64,000 nt of DNA from JBDFMH01 sp047238125 (GTDB lineage: Bacteria > Pseudomonadota > Alphaproteobacteria > Sphingomonadales > Sphingomonadaceae). Under the pieces are notes generated by a model. It ran no database searches. It was not told the origin of the DNA and worked only from the letters and a program-made list of their open reading frames with translations. Positions 47,636-56,729 of the stretch are shown in pieces. Location of the stretch: assembly GCF_047238125.1 (NCBI RefSeq), contig NZ_JBDFMH010000001.1, positions 1,612,001 to 1,676,000 on the forward strand. The letters are read 5' to 3'. Positions within the stretch are counted from its first letter, which is position 1; every line of letters starts with the position of its first letter. The position numbers and the translations under genes are program-made.

Positions 47636-49651
47636 TCAGAATCCCATCCGCACCGAGAGCCGCACCTGCCGCGGCTCGACCGGATGGATGTGCCGGTCCT
47701 CCACGCCCTCGGACGGTTCGCCCGGCAGCCGCGATGCATAGAAATAGCTGATGTCGGCGTCACGCGCGCCGAACAGGTTCAGCACGTCGATCCCGATCTT
47801 GAAGCGGCGCGCGGTGTAATAGCTGCCGAGGTTCACCAGCGTCGTCGCGCGCGATCGCACGCTGCCATCCTCGATCAGCGGGGCCGAGCCGAAGTGCCGC
47901 AGCCGGATCGATCCGCTGAAGCCGTTTCCCAGATCCACCGCCGCCCCGCCCGCGATCACTTCGTTCACCGCCCCCGGGATGCGCGTGAAGCCCGGCTCCA
48001 CCCCGCGGAAGCGCGCATGGGTCAGCGCGGCGGAGGCATCCAGCGTCAGCCAGCCAGTCGGCCGCCAGAATAGGCTCGCCTCGCCACCGAACCGCCGGGT
48101 GGCGTCGTTCGGCTCGGTCGATCCGCCGTCGCCCACGAATACCAGCTCCGATCCCAGCGACAGCCAGAAGCCCACGATCGATGCCGTCAGCCGTGGCGTT
48201 TCCAACCGCGCGCCGAGCTCCGCCCCGCGCGCCTTCACCAGCACCGGCACCCGCTCCACCGGGTCCAGCGTCACCGGATCGAACCGGATGCTGGCCCCGC
48301 GCACATCGTTGGAATGAAAGCTCTCGCCATAATTCGCATAGAGCTCGATCGTGTCGGTCGCGCGCCAGGCTAGCGCCGCCTTCGGGCTCAGCATCGCGTC
48401 CGATCCGCTGCCCGAATTCGCCGCCAGCGTCTGCGCGGTCACGTCATACCCATAGAGATCGCCGCGCAGGCCCAGCGTCAGCCGCAGCCGGTCGGTCAGC
48501 TTGGCGGTGCCTTCCGCGAAGATCGCGCCGCTATATTCGTCCAGCCGGTCCTGCCGCACCGTGCCGATCGTGACGTCGCGCGCCGATGCATAGAGCCCGA
48601 CCCGGCCGACATGATCCCACCGCGCATCACCGCCGATCGCCAGCGCCACCGGCATCCCGCCGATCATGATCGCGCTGTCGTGCCGCACCGATCCGCCGAA
48701 CACGCCGCGCCGGTCCCGCTGCTGGAACTCGTCGCCATTCACCGGGTCGTTCAGGAAATAGGTGAAATTCGATGTCAGGCCGAAGCGATAATAGGTCGCG
48801 AACAGGTTGATGCTGGTATCGCCGAGCTTCGCGTTCCCGGTCAGCCCCAGCCGCGTCGTCCGCCCGCCCAGAAACGGATCGATGTTGCCGAACCGGCCAA
48901 TCAACCCGCTTTCAATCGCGCGTTCGGGTACCTGGTCGGTCGCGTTCCAGGTCGCGTGATAGCCGCTCAGCCCCAGGCTCCAGTCGCGTCCCGATAGCTT
49001 CACCAGCGCGTTGATCTTCTCGAGATCCTCATCGAGATCCCAGGGTCCGTTGGAAAGCGTGCCGTCCACCGCCACCAGCAGATCGCCCGCGCCCGTCGCC
49101 ATGCTGCCCGCCGCGAGCGCCCGATAGTAGCCGTAGCTGCCCACCGTCGCCTCGATCAGCGGCGCCGGCAGCCGATCGAGCGTCTTGAAGCGCACCGTGC
49201 CGGCAGCAGAAAAATCGCCGACGTCGGCGAAATAGGGGCCCTTGCGATAATCGATCCGTTCGACGAGCTCGGGGATCAGAAAATTCAGGTCCAGATAGCC
49301 CTGGCCGTGGCCGTGGCTGCGCATGTTGATCGGCACGCCATCGACAAAGCCGGCGAAATCGGTGCCATGATCCAGGTTGAAGCCGCGCAGGAAATACTGG
49401 TTCGCCTTGCCCGTGCCCGAATGCTGCGTCGCGATCACGCCCGACACATTCTCCACCAGCTCGCCCACCCGGCCGAGCGGCTTGTCCTCGAAATCGAGAT
49501 AGCCGACCACGCCCTGCGACCCTGAAATCGCGGTGCCGATCTGCGCCAGTCCCCTGCCATAGACGATGATGTCGCTGTCGGCCGGCGGCCGGTCCTGCGC
49601 CAGTGCCGGCACTGTCACGCACAGTAAAGCGCAAGCAAGCCATGTCCGCAC
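47636..49651 (-). CDS. TonB-dependent outer membrane receptor, 671 aa
   Basis: A signal peptide (MRTWLACALLCVTVPALA) is followed by a plug domain (DFEDKPLGRVGELVENVSGV, QYFLRGFNLDHGTDFAGFVD, SHGHGQGYLDLNFLIPELVE) and a 22-strand barrel ending in RLSVRMGF. The His-containing SHGHGQGY motif is characteristic of one receptor subgroup. The gene is divergent from a histidine-rich TetR regulator, with a palindrome between. Metal or metal-chelate uptake is possible but not shown. Confidence 0.92.
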   Translation of the reverse strand: MRTWLACALLCVTVPALAQDRPPADSDIIVYGRGLAQIGTAISGSQGVVGYLDFEDKPLGRVGELVENVSGVIATQHSGTGKANQYFLRGFNLDHGTDFAGFVDGVPINMRSHGHGQGYLDLNFLIPELVERIDYRKGPYFADVGDFSAAGTVRFKTLDRLPAPLIEATVGSYGYYRALAAGSMATGAGDLLVAVDGTLSNGPWDLDEDLEKINALVKLSGRDWSLGLSGYHATWNATDQVPERAIESGLIGRFGNIDPFLGGRTTRLGLTGNAKLGDTSINLFATYYRFGLTSNFTYFLNDPVNGDEFQQRDRRGVFGGSVRHDSAIMIGGMPVALAIGGDARWDHVGRVGLYASARDVTIGTVRQDRLDEYSGAIFAEGTAKLTDRLRLTLGLRGDLYGYDVTAQTLAANSGSGSDAMLSPKAALAWRATDTIELYANYGESFHSNDVRGASIRFDPVTLDPVERVPVLVKARGAELGARLETPRLTASIVGFWLSLGSELVFVGDGGSTEPNDATRRFGGEASLFWRPTGWLTLDASAALTHARFRGVEPGFTRIPGAVNEVIAGGAAVDLGNGFSGSIRLRHFGSAPLIEDGSVRSRATTLVNLGSYYTARRFKIGIDVLNLFGARDADISYFYASRLPGEPSEGVEDRHIHPVEPRQVRLSVRMGF

Positions 49652-49680
49652 GACTATTCCCCCCGGAAGTGCGGACTGCT

Positions 49681-49716
49681 AATGCGAGCAAAACATCAGC
49701 TTTGGCTACTCGCATT
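49681..49716. promoter_or_regulatory. Palindrome between TonB receptor and TetR genes
   Basis: AATGCGAG (49681-49688) and CTCGCATT (49709-49716) are perfect inverted arms 20 bases apart in the 80-base divergent gap. The spacing is wide for one TetR dimer, so it may hold two half-sites or a pair of operators. It is the only inverted repeat evident there. Confidence 0.55.
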
Positions 49717-49731
49717 TGGAAGACGCCATCG

Positions 49732-50340
49732 ATGGACGTGCAACCGCGCAAACAGCCGCGCCAGGATCGCGCCAAGGCCACTGTCGATGCGATTCTCGAT
49801 GCCGCCGCTCACATCCTGGCCGCGCAGGGGCGTGAGGCGGCGACCACCAACGCGGTCGCCGCGCGCGCGGGCGTCAGCATCGGCTCGCTCTACCAGTATT
49901 TTCCGAACCGCGATGCCGTGCTCGGCGCGGTCGTCCACCGCCACGGCCACCGCATTCACCGCATGGTCGCCGAATGCCTGGCCGATCCGCCGCCGGCCAC
50001 GCTGGCCGATGCGGTCGCGCGGATCGTGGCGGCGGTGTTCGATGCCCACCGGCTCGATCCGCATCTCCACGGCGCGCTCGATCATGATTTCAACGCCGCG
50101 CACGACCACGGCCACGGCCATCCTTCCACCAAGACCGCGGTGCGCCAGCTTTTCGCTACGCTGCCACCGCCCGTCGCGGCCGAGATCGGGGTCCGCTCTC
50201 CCGATGCGGCGCTGGTCGTCACCGAGACGATTCACGGCCTGGCCCATGCCGCCTATGTCCACCCTGGGCCGGGCGCGGACGCCGCGGCGCTGCGCACGCA
50301 GGCGGCGGCGGTGGCGCTAGCCTATCTGCGCCACGGCTGA
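49732..50340 (+). CDS. TetR-family regulator with histidine-rich sensor region, 202 aa
   Basis: A standard TetR helix-turn-helix (ATTNAVAARAGVSIGSLYQYF) precedes a ligand domain unusually rich in His: HRHGHRIHR (69-77), then His106, 111, 113, 118, and HDHGHGH (124-130). The start at 49732 is chosen because the earlier frame-open ATGs lie in the receptor signal sequence on the other strand. It is probably the regulator of the adjacent receptor. The His cluster suggests metal sensing; that is inference. Confidence 0.85.
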   Translation: MDVQPRKQPRQDRAKATVDAILDAAAHILAAQGREAATTNAVAARAGVSIGSLYQYFPNRDAVLGAVVHRHGHRIHRMVAECLADPPPATLADAVARIVAAVFDAHRLDPHLHGALDHDFNAAHDHGHGHPSTKTAVRQLFATLPPPVAAEIGVRSPDAALVVTETIHGLAHAAYVHPGPGADAAALRTQAAAVALAYLRHG

Positions 50341-50435
50341 TCGCGATCCGCGCCTATCCTGCGGCGCGATGGCTCCAACCGCGCGCATCGGCGTTCCTTC
50401 AGCCGAACCTTGATCCCGCAGCGAAGGAGTAACCA

Positions 50436-50861
50436 ATGCCCGTAGACGTCAAGTACAGCACCAAGGCCACCGCCACCGGCGGCCGAGACGGCACCGCCAA
50501 ATCGGAAGATGGCAAGGTCGATCTGACGCTGTCGACGCCGAAGGAACTTGGCGGCGCCGGCGGAGACGGCACCAATCCCGAACAGCTGTTCGCTGCGGGC
50601 TATTCGGCCTGCTTCATCGGCGCGCTGAAGGTTGCGGGTCAGCAACTGAAGATCAAGGTGCCGGATGATACGCGCGTCACCGCCACGGTCGGCATCGGCC
50701 CGCGCTCCGAAGGCGGCTTCGGCATCACTGCCGATCTCGAAGTCGACCTCCCCGGCCTCGACCGCGAAGAGGCGCAGAAGCTGGTCGACACCGCCCACCA
50801 GATCTGTCCCTATTCCAACGCCACCCGCAATAATGTCGACGTCGGCCTGACGGTGGCCTGA
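50436..50861 (+). CDS. ohr: Organic hydroperoxide resistance protein (Ohr/OsmC family), 141 aa
   Basis: The two catalytic cysteines are in LFAAGYSACFIGAL and HQICPYSNATRNN. The N-terminal TGGRDGTAKSEDGKVDL segment and the NPEQLFAAGY motif match Ohr more than OsmC. The enzyme reduces organic peroxides. No OhrR-type regulator is adjacent. GAAGGAG precedes the ATG. Confidence 0.92.
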   Translation: MPVDVKYSTKATATGGRDGTAKSEDGKVDLTLSTPKELGGAGGDGTNPEQLFAAGYSACFIGALKVAGQQLKIKVPDDTRVTATVGIGPRSEGGFGITADLEVDLPGLDREEAQKLVDTAHQICPYSNATRNNVDVGLTVA

Positions 50862-50872
50862 TCTAGGATCGG

Positions 50873-50889
50873 CGCCCGATCGCCGGGCG
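50873..50889. terminator. Short hairpin between ohr and glmS
   Basis: CGCCCG (50873-50878) pairs with CGGGCG (50884-50889) around a five-base loop in the convergent gap. There is no T run on either strand, so it is at best a weak bidirectional terminator. Confidence 0.3.
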
Positions 50890-50927
50890 GGCGTCGAAAC
50901 GTCGCGCGAAGGCTGCGAGAGGCCGCA

Positions 50928-52751
50928 TCACTCCACCGTCACCGATTTCGCCAGGTTGCGCGGCTGATCGACGTCCGTGCCCTTCGCGACTGCGACATGA
51001 TAGGCAAGCAGCTGCACCGGCACCGCATAGACGAGCGGGGCAATCAGCGGGTGGACGGCAGGCATCTCGATCGTGGCGATCGCGCCTTCGCCGGCCGCGG
51101 CGATCCCGTCAGCGTCGGAGATCAGCACCACCTGCCCGCCGCGCGCCTGCACTTCCTGCATGTTGGAGACGGTCTTTTCGAACAGCGGGCCCGATGGCGC
51201 TATCACGATTACCGGCACCGCCTTGTCGATCAGCGCGATCGGGCCATGCTTCATCTCGCCGGCCGCATAGCCTTCGGCGTGGATGTAGCTGATTTCCTTC
51301 AGTTTCAGCGCGCCTTCCAGCGCCATCGGATAATCGGGCCCGCGGCCCAGATAGAGCACGTCTCGCGCTTCCGCGATCAGCGGGGCCATCGCCTCGATCT
51401 CGGCATCATGCGCCAGCGCCGCGTTCATCGCCGCCGGTGCCTCGGCCAGATGGCCGACGATCTCGCGTTCCTCGTCCGCGCTCAGCCGGCCGCGGGCGCG
51501 CGCCAGGTTCGCGGCCAGCGCCGCCAGCACCGCCAGCTGGCAGGTGAACGCCTTGGTCGATGCCACGCCGATCTCGGGCCCGGCATGGGTCGGCAGCAGC
51601 AGATCGGCCTCGCGCGCCATCGAACTGGTCGGCACGTTGACGACGACCGCGATCTTCTGGCCGCCTTCGCGCGCGTGGCGCAGCGCCGCCAGCGTGTCCG
51701 CAGTCTCGCCGGACTGGCTGATGAACAGCGCCAGCCCGCCATCCTCCATCACCGGATCGCGATACCGATATTCGGACGCCACATCGAGCTCGCAGGGCAG
51801 CCGCGCGAACCGCTCGAACCAGTATTTCGCGACCATGCCGGCATAGAAGCTGGTGCCGCACGCCACGATCGTCACGCGGCGGATCTCGGCGAAGTCGAAC
51901 TCGGGGATCGGCAGCGCAACCTGCCCGTCGAGCGGGCGGAGATAGCTCTGAAGCGTCTGCGCCACCACCACCGGCTGCTCGAAGATCTCCTTCTGCATGA
52001 AGTGGCGGTGATTGCCCTTGTCGATCAGCGCGCCGGTCACGCCGGAAATCGTGATCGCGCGCTCGACCGGCCGGTCGTTCTTATCGAAGATCTCGGCGCC
52101 GTCGCTGGTGACGATCACCCAATCGCCTTCTTCCAGATAGGCGATCCGCTGGGTCAGCGGCGCCAGCGCCAGCGCGTCCGACCCGAGATAGGTCTCGCCG
52201 TCGCCATAGCCGACCACGAGCGGCGATCCGAGCCGCGCTCCGATCAGCATGTCCGGATGCTGGCGGAACAGGATGGCAAGCGCGAACGCGCCGTGCAGCC
52301 GCTTCAGCACGCCGGCGGTGGCGGTGCGGGGGTCGTCGCCCGCCTCGATCCGCTCGGAGATCAGGTGCGCCACCACTTCGGTATCGGTCTGGCTCTCGAA
52401 GGTGCGGCCGCGCGCGATCAGCTCGTCGCGCAGCGGCTTGAAATTCTCGATGATGCCGTTGTGGACCAGCGCCACCTGTTCGGTGGCATGCGGGTGGGCG
52501 TTGCTGGTCGTCGGCCCGCCATGCGTGGCCCAGCGCGTGTGTGCGATGCCGGTATCGCCCGGCAGCGGATCGGCCGCCAGCACGCGCGCCAGGTTGGCCA
52601 GCTTGCCCTCGGCGCGCCGCCGCTCGATCCGCCCGGCCTCGATCGTCGCGATCCCGGCGGAGTCATAACCGCGATATTCCAGCCGCTTCAGCCCGTCGAG
52701 CAGCCGGTCCGCCACGGGTTCGCGCCCGACGATGCCGATGATTCCGCACAT
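50928..52751 (-). CDS. glmS: Glutamine-fructose-6-phosphate aminotransferase
   Basis: Cys2 is the N-terminal nucleophile of the glutaminase domain (MCGIIGIVG, RLEYRGYDSAGIA, THTRWATHG-type text). Two SIS domains follow (FISQSGETADTLAALRHARE and GRGPDYPMALEGALKLKEI). 607 residues is normal. The enzyme makes glucosamine-6-phosphate for wall and lipopolysaccharide. It is directly downstream of glmU on the same strand. Confidence 0.97.
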   Translation of the reverse strand: MCGIIGIVGREPVADRLLDGLKRLEYRGYDSAGIATIEAGRIERRRAEGKLANLARVLAADPLPGDTGIAHTRWATHGGPTTSNAHPHATEQVALVHNGIIENFKPLRDELIARGRTFESQTDTEVVAHLISERIEAGDDPRTATAGVLKRLHGAFALAILFRQHPDMLIGARLGSPLVVGYGDGETYLGSDALALAPLTQRIAYLEEGDWVIVTSDGAEIFDKNDRPVERAITISGVTGALIDKGNHRHFMQKEIFEQPVVVAQTLQSYLRPLDGQVALPIPEFDFAEIRRVTIVACGTSFYAGMVAKYWFERFARLPCELDVASEYRYRDPVMEDGGLALFISQSGETADTLAALRHAREGGQKIAVVVNVPTSSMAREADLLLPTHAGPEIGVASTKAFTCQLAVLAALAANLARARGRLSADEEREIVGHLAEAPAAMNAALAHDAEIEAMAPLIAEARDVLYLGRGPDYPMALEGALKLKEISYIHAEGYAAGEMKHGPIALIDKAVPVIVIAPSGPLFEKTVSNMQEVQARGGQVVLISDADGIAAAGEGAIATIEMPAVHPLIAPLVYAVPVQLLAYHVAVAKGTDVDQPRNLAKSVTVE

Positions 52752-52752
52752 A

Positions 52753-54105
52753 TCAGCTCTTCGCCTTCTTCCGGGCCGTCATGATCTCGCGAAAGCGGGC
52801 CGCCCAGCCCGGCTTCTCGCGCTGCTCGGGCCGCACCAGCACCAGCGCGTCGGCCGCTACGTCCGCCGTCACGACCGATCCCGCCCCCACGATCGCGCCG
52901 GCGCCGATTGCAACCGGTGCCACCAGCGCGCTGTTCGATCCGATGAAGGCCCCCGCGCCGATCACGGTGCGATATTTTAGGAAGCCATCATAATTGCAGG
53001 TGATCGTGCCCGCGCCGATATTCGCCTTCGCGCCAACCTCGGCATCGCCGATGTAGGACAGGTGATTGGCCTTCGCCCCCGGCCCCAGCCGCGCCTTCTT
53101 GATCTCGACGAAATTGCCCACCTTGGCCCCCTCGCCGATCTCCGCGCCGGGCCGCAGCCGCGCATAGGGGCCGATCTCCGCCCCCGGCCCGATCGCGCAG
53201 CCCTCCAGATGGCTGAAACCGCGGATCATGGCCCCGTCCGCCACCGTCACGCCCGGGCCGAAAATCACGTTCGGCTCGATCGTGACGTCGCGACCGATGG
53301 CCGTATCATGCGCGAACCACACCGTATCGGGCGCGATCAGCGTCGCGCCCTCCGCCATCGCCTGCGCGCGCCGCCGCCGCTGCCAGCCGGCCTCGACCTC
53401 CGCCAACTCGCCGCGGCTGTTGACCCCCGCCACCTGCCAGTCGTCCGCCTCGATCACGGCGGAGGCGCGGCCGTCCGCCTGCGCCAGCATCACGATATCG
53501 GGCAGGTAATATTCGCCGGCCGCATTGTCGTTGCCGACACGCGCCAGCAAAGGCCACAGATCGGCGGCACGCACCGCCATCAGGCCGGAATTGCACAAGG
53601 TCACCGCGCGTTCGGCCGCGCTGGCATCCTTATATTCCACCATTTTGGCGATCGTACCGTCGTCATCGGCCAGGATCCGGCCATAGGCCAGCGGATCAGG
53701 CGGACGGAAGCCCAGCACCACCACCGCCGGTGCATCCGCAGCATGCAGGCGGGCAAGCATCCGCGCGATCGTATCCGCAGGCACCAGCGGCACATCGCCG
53801 TAGAGGATCACGACATCGCCCGTGAACCCGGCCAGCGCGGCTTCCGCCTGCTGCACGGCATGCGCAGTGCCCAGCTGCGATTCCTGCACGGCCAGCGCCG
53901 CTGATCCGGCTAGGAACGTCTCCACCTGCTCGCGCCCCGCGCCCGTCACCACCACCTTGGCGGCGGGCCCGAGCGCATCGACGCTGGCCAACAGATGGCC
54001 CAGCATCGGCCGGCCCGCGATCGCGTGCAGCACCTTGTGACGGTCGGATCTGATGCGCGTGCCCTTGCCGGCAGCGAGGATCACGGCAGCGAAGGGGCGG
54101 TTCAT
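52753..54105 (-). CDS. glmU: UDP-N-acetylglucosamine pyrophosphorylase / glucosamine-1-phosphate acetyltransferase
   Basis: The N-terminal uridylyltransferase motif AAVILAAGKGTRIRS and the C-terminal left-handed beta helix (hexapeptide repeats such as GPGVTVADGAMIRGFS) are present, ending with LVRPEQREKPGW. The ATG at 54105 is chosen because the family begins there. GlmU and GlmS act in the same pathway, and the genes abut. The divergent gph gene starts 61 bases upstream. Confidence 0.96.
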   Translation of the reverse strand: MNRPFAAVILAAGKGTRIRSDRHKVLHAIAGRPMLGHLLASVDALGPAAKVVVTGAGREQVETFLAGSAALAVQESQLGTAHAVQQAEAALAGFTGDVVILYGDVPLVPADTIARMLARLHAADAPAVVVLGFRPPDPLAYGRILADDDGTIAKMVEYKDASAAERAVTLCNSGLMAVRAADLWPLLARVGNDNAAGEYYLPDIVMLAQADGRASAVIEADDWQVAGVNSRGELAEVEAGWQRRRRAQAMAEGATLIAPDTVWFAHDTAIGRDVTIEPNVIFGPGVTVADGAMIRGFSHLEGCAIGPGAEIGPYARLRPGAEIGEGAKVGNFVEIKKARLGPGAKANHLSYIGDAEVGAKANIGAGTITCNYDGFLKYRTVIGAGAFIGSNSALVAPVAIGAGAIVGAGSVVTADVAADALVLVRPEQREKPGWAARFREIMTARKKAKS

Positions 54106-54166
54106 GCCGCGGCCTCTGCCACGAAAATCTTGCCACTTCCATACGAGCGGGGCCAAGGCGGCGCGC

Positions 54167-54829
54167 ATGACAGGCTTTCCCTTCCGCACCGTCGCCTTCG
54201 ATCTCGATGGCACGCTGGCCGATACCGCGCCCGATCTCACGGCGGCGCTCAATCATGCGCTGGTCGAACTCGGCCGCACGCCCGTTCCGGAGGATTCGGT
54301 CCGCCACATGGTCGGCCACGGCGCGCGCGCGCTGCTGACCAAGGGGCTTGCTGCCACCGGCATCATGACCCCTGATCTGGTCGAGCAGGGCTTCCCGATC
54401 TTCCTTGATCACTACACCGCCCACATCGCCGATCGCACCCGCCCCTTCCCCGGTGTCGATGCCGCGCTCGACGATCTCGCAGGGCGAGGCGTCGCACTCT
54501 CGGTCTGCACCAACAAGCTCGAGGGCTTGGCGCGGGAACTGATCGACGCGCTTGGCTGGCGTGATCGCTTCGCCGCGATCGTCGGCGGCGACACGCTGCC
54601 GGTGCGCAAGCCCGATCCCGCGCCGCTGTTCGCCGCGATCGATCGTGCGGGCGGCGGGCCGGCCGCCTTCGTGGGCGATTCGATCACCGATACCGATACC
54701 GCGCGCGCTGCCGCCATCCCGTGCGTCGCGGTCAGCTTCGGCTTCTCCGATCGCCCGCCCGATCAGCTGGGCGCGACCGTGTTGATCGATCATTTCGACG
54801 ATCTCGTGCCTGCGCTTTCGCGGCTCTAG
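54167..54829 (+). CDS. gph: Phosphoglycolate phosphatase, HAD family
   Basis: VAFDLDGTLADTAPDLTAAL (nucleophile Asp), SVCTNKLEGLARELIDAL (Thr motif) and AFVGDSITDTDTARAA (acidic motif) define a HAD phosphatase of the Gph subgroup. The start at 54167 is preferred over upstream frame-open codons. Its stop overlaps the end of the LytM lipoprotein gene by four bases on the opposite strand. Substrate is probably phosphoglycolate. Confidence 0.9.
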   Translation: MTGFPFRTVAFDLDGTLADTAPDLTAALNHALVELGRTPVPEDSVRHMVGHGARALLTKGLAATGIMTPDLVEQGFPIFLDHYTAHIADRTRPFPGVDAALDDLAGRGVALSVCTNKLEGLARELIDALGWRDRFAAIVGGDTLPVRKPDPAPLFAAIDRAGGGPAAFVGDSITDTDTARAAAIPCVAVSFGFSDRPPDQLGATVLIDHFDDLVPALSRL

Positions 54830-55923
54830 CTCCGTCGCGGCAGATGGATCATCGGATCGACTGGCTTGCGGCCCTGTCGGATCTCGAAATGCAGCTGCGG
54901 CTCGCGCACCGTGCCGGTCTCACCTGCGCGCGCGATGATCTGGCCGCGCTTCACTGCCTGCCCCCGTGTCACCAGCAGCTCGCTGGCATGGCCATAGGTG
55001 GTGATCCAGTTGTCGCCATGCTTGATCAGGATCAGACCGCCGAACACCGCAATTTCCGATCCGGCATAGGCCACCACGCCATCGGCAGAGGCGCGGATCG
55101 GCGTGCCGACCGCGGCGCGGATGTTGATGCCGTCGTTGATCCGGCCGCTGCCATAGGGGCCGAACCGGTTGATGATTGCGCCATCCAGCGGCCAGTCGAA
55201 CCGGCCGGTAAAGCGCGTCGGCGGCGCGACCGGGCGGGCGGACGGCACCGGGCGGCGTGCGGTCTGCACCGGCGGGGCGGGCCTGGCATTGCTCGCCAGC
55301 GCCGGCTCGCCTCCGGTGATCAGGTCGTCGATGTCGAGCATGAAGGCAGCGGCCCTCTGCTCGAGCGACATGTCGCGCACTTCGCCCGTACTCGGCAGCA
55401 GCAGGCGCTGACCGGTCCGCAGGATATATGGCTCCTCGAGATCGTTCAGCGCCACGATCCGCGCCCACTCCACGCCATAGGCGCGCGCGATCGCGATGCC
55501 CGACTGGCCGGCGCGCACTAGATGATAGCGCCCGGGGGGGATCCGCAGCCGCTGTCCGGCACGGATCAGGAAAGGCGGGGCCAACCCGTTCTCACGCGCG
55601 ATCGCTTCCGATGCGGCGCCGGTCCGGTCCGAAATCCTGCGCAGCGTATCGCCGGGCTGCACGCGATAGCTGGACGCGGCCACGTCGCGTGCATCGGCTT
55701 CGACAGGCGCGGCCGACCAGGCCGGTCGCGCGGCCGCCACTTGCGGTGGCACACTGGCGCGATCCTCGGCCGGATAGGCGATCGAAGGCGGGGGCGCTTG
55801 ATCGGGGCGGGCCGCCGGTAGCGGCGGCGCGGCCGGCGCATCATAACCGCCGGGCGGATCGGGCTCGTTACCGGGAATGCAGGCCGCAGCCAGCAAAACG
55901 ATCAGGGGGGAGAAGCGGCGCAT
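54826..55923 (-). CDS. LysM-LytM lipoprotein with degenerate zinc site (NlpD-like), 365 aa
   Basis: A lipobox (VLLAAACIPG) marks an outer-membrane lipoprotein. Two LysM modules (YRVQPGDTLRRISDRTGAAS and YHLVRAGQSGIAIARAYGVE) precede an M23/LytM domain. The HxGxD zinc motif reads NDGINI, so the first His and the Asp are lost, although LHFEIR is kept. Such domains activate amidases rather than cut peptidoglycan themselves. It lies downstream of surE, like nlpD in many genomes. Confidence 0.88.
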   Translation of the reverse strand: MRRFSPLIVLLAAACIPGNEPDPPGGYDAPAAPPLPAARPDQAPPPSIAYPAEDRASVPPQVAAARPAWSAAPVEADARDVAASSYRVQPGDTLRRISDRTGAASEAIARENGLAPPFLIRAGQRLRIPPGRYHLVRAGQSGIAIARAYGVEWARIVALNDLEEPYILRTGQRLLLPSTGEVRDMSLEQRAAAFMLDIDDLITGGEPALASNARPAPPVQTARRPVPSARPVAPPTRFTGRFDWPLDGAIINRFGPYGSGRINDGINIRAAVGTPIRASADGVVAYAGSEIAVFGGLILIKHGDNWITTYGHASELLVTRGQAVKRGQIIARAGETGTVREPQLHFEIRQGRKPVDPMIHLPRRS

Positions 55924-55964
55924 CGGGCGAAGCGTATCGATGCCGTGCCGCATCGCCAACCGGA

Positions 55965-56729
55965 TCAGCCAATATGCGCCGCGAGCGCGGCCAGCGTGCT
56001 GTCGTCGGTCATGTCGAGCTGGATCGGGGTGACGGAGACAAAGCCGTCCGCGATCGCCTCCAGATCGGTCTGGTGGCCGGGCGTATGCGGCATGTCGCCC
56101 AGCGCGTACCAGTAATAATCATAACCGCGCGGATCGGTGCCCTTGACGATCTGCGCGCGCCCATAATCGCGCAGGCCCTGCCGCACCACGCGCACGCCGT
56201 GCACCTGATCGGGCGCGAGCGCGGGGAAATTCACGTTCACAAGCGTGCGCGGCGCCACCGGCGCCTCGATCAGCGGGGCCAGCACGCGCGGCCCCCAGGC
56301 GGCGGCCGTCTCGAACGGCACCGCATCGCCCAGGCCCTGGCGGCTGTAGACCTGGCTCAGCGCGATCGATCGTACCCCCGCCAGCGCGCCTTCCATCGCG
56401 GCGGAAACGGTGCCTGAATAGGTCACATCCTCAGCCAGGTTCGCGCCGCGGTTGACGCCGGATAGGATCAGGTCCGGCTTGGCATCCTTCATGATATGCG
56501 CCAGCGCCATCATCACCGCATCGGTCGGCGTGCCCGTCACCGCGAACCGCGTCTCGCCCAGCCGGCGGAGTCGTACAGGCCGTGACAGCGTCAGCGAATG
56601 GCCCGCGCCCGACTGTTCCTCGGTCGGCGCGACCACGGTGACGTCGTCGGAGAAGTGCGCCGCGATCTCTTCAAGAACCTTCAACCCGCGCGCGTTGATG
56701 CCGTCGTCGTTGGTGATCAGGATGCGCAT
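55965..56729 (-). CDS. surE: 5'/3'-nucleotidase SurE
   Basis: The signature MRILITNDDGINARGLKVLE and the catalytic-site text LSGVNRGANLAEDVTYSGTV are complete. The 254-residue enzyme dephosphorylates nucleotides during stationary phase. Its ATG overlaps the serS end, forming serS-surE-LytM lipoprotein. Confidence 0.96.
   Translation of the reverse strand: MRILITNDDGINARGLKVLEEIAAHFSDDVTVVAPTEEQSGAGHSLTLSRPVRLRRLGETRFAVTGTPTDAVMMALAHIMKDAKPDLILSGVNRGANLAEDVTYSGTVSAAMEGALAGVRSIALSQVYSRQGLGDAVPFETAAAWGPRVLAPLIEAPVAPRTLVNVNFPALAPDQVHGVRVVRQGLRDYGRAQIVKGTDPRGYDYYWYALGDMPHTPGHQTDLEAIADGFVSVTPIQLDMTDDSTLAALAAHIG

Noticed and set aside
50997..52784. A 595-codon plus-strand frame opposite glmS
   Set aside because: Long only because the GC-rich antisense frame lacks stops; composition is typical of a shadow and glmS is certain.
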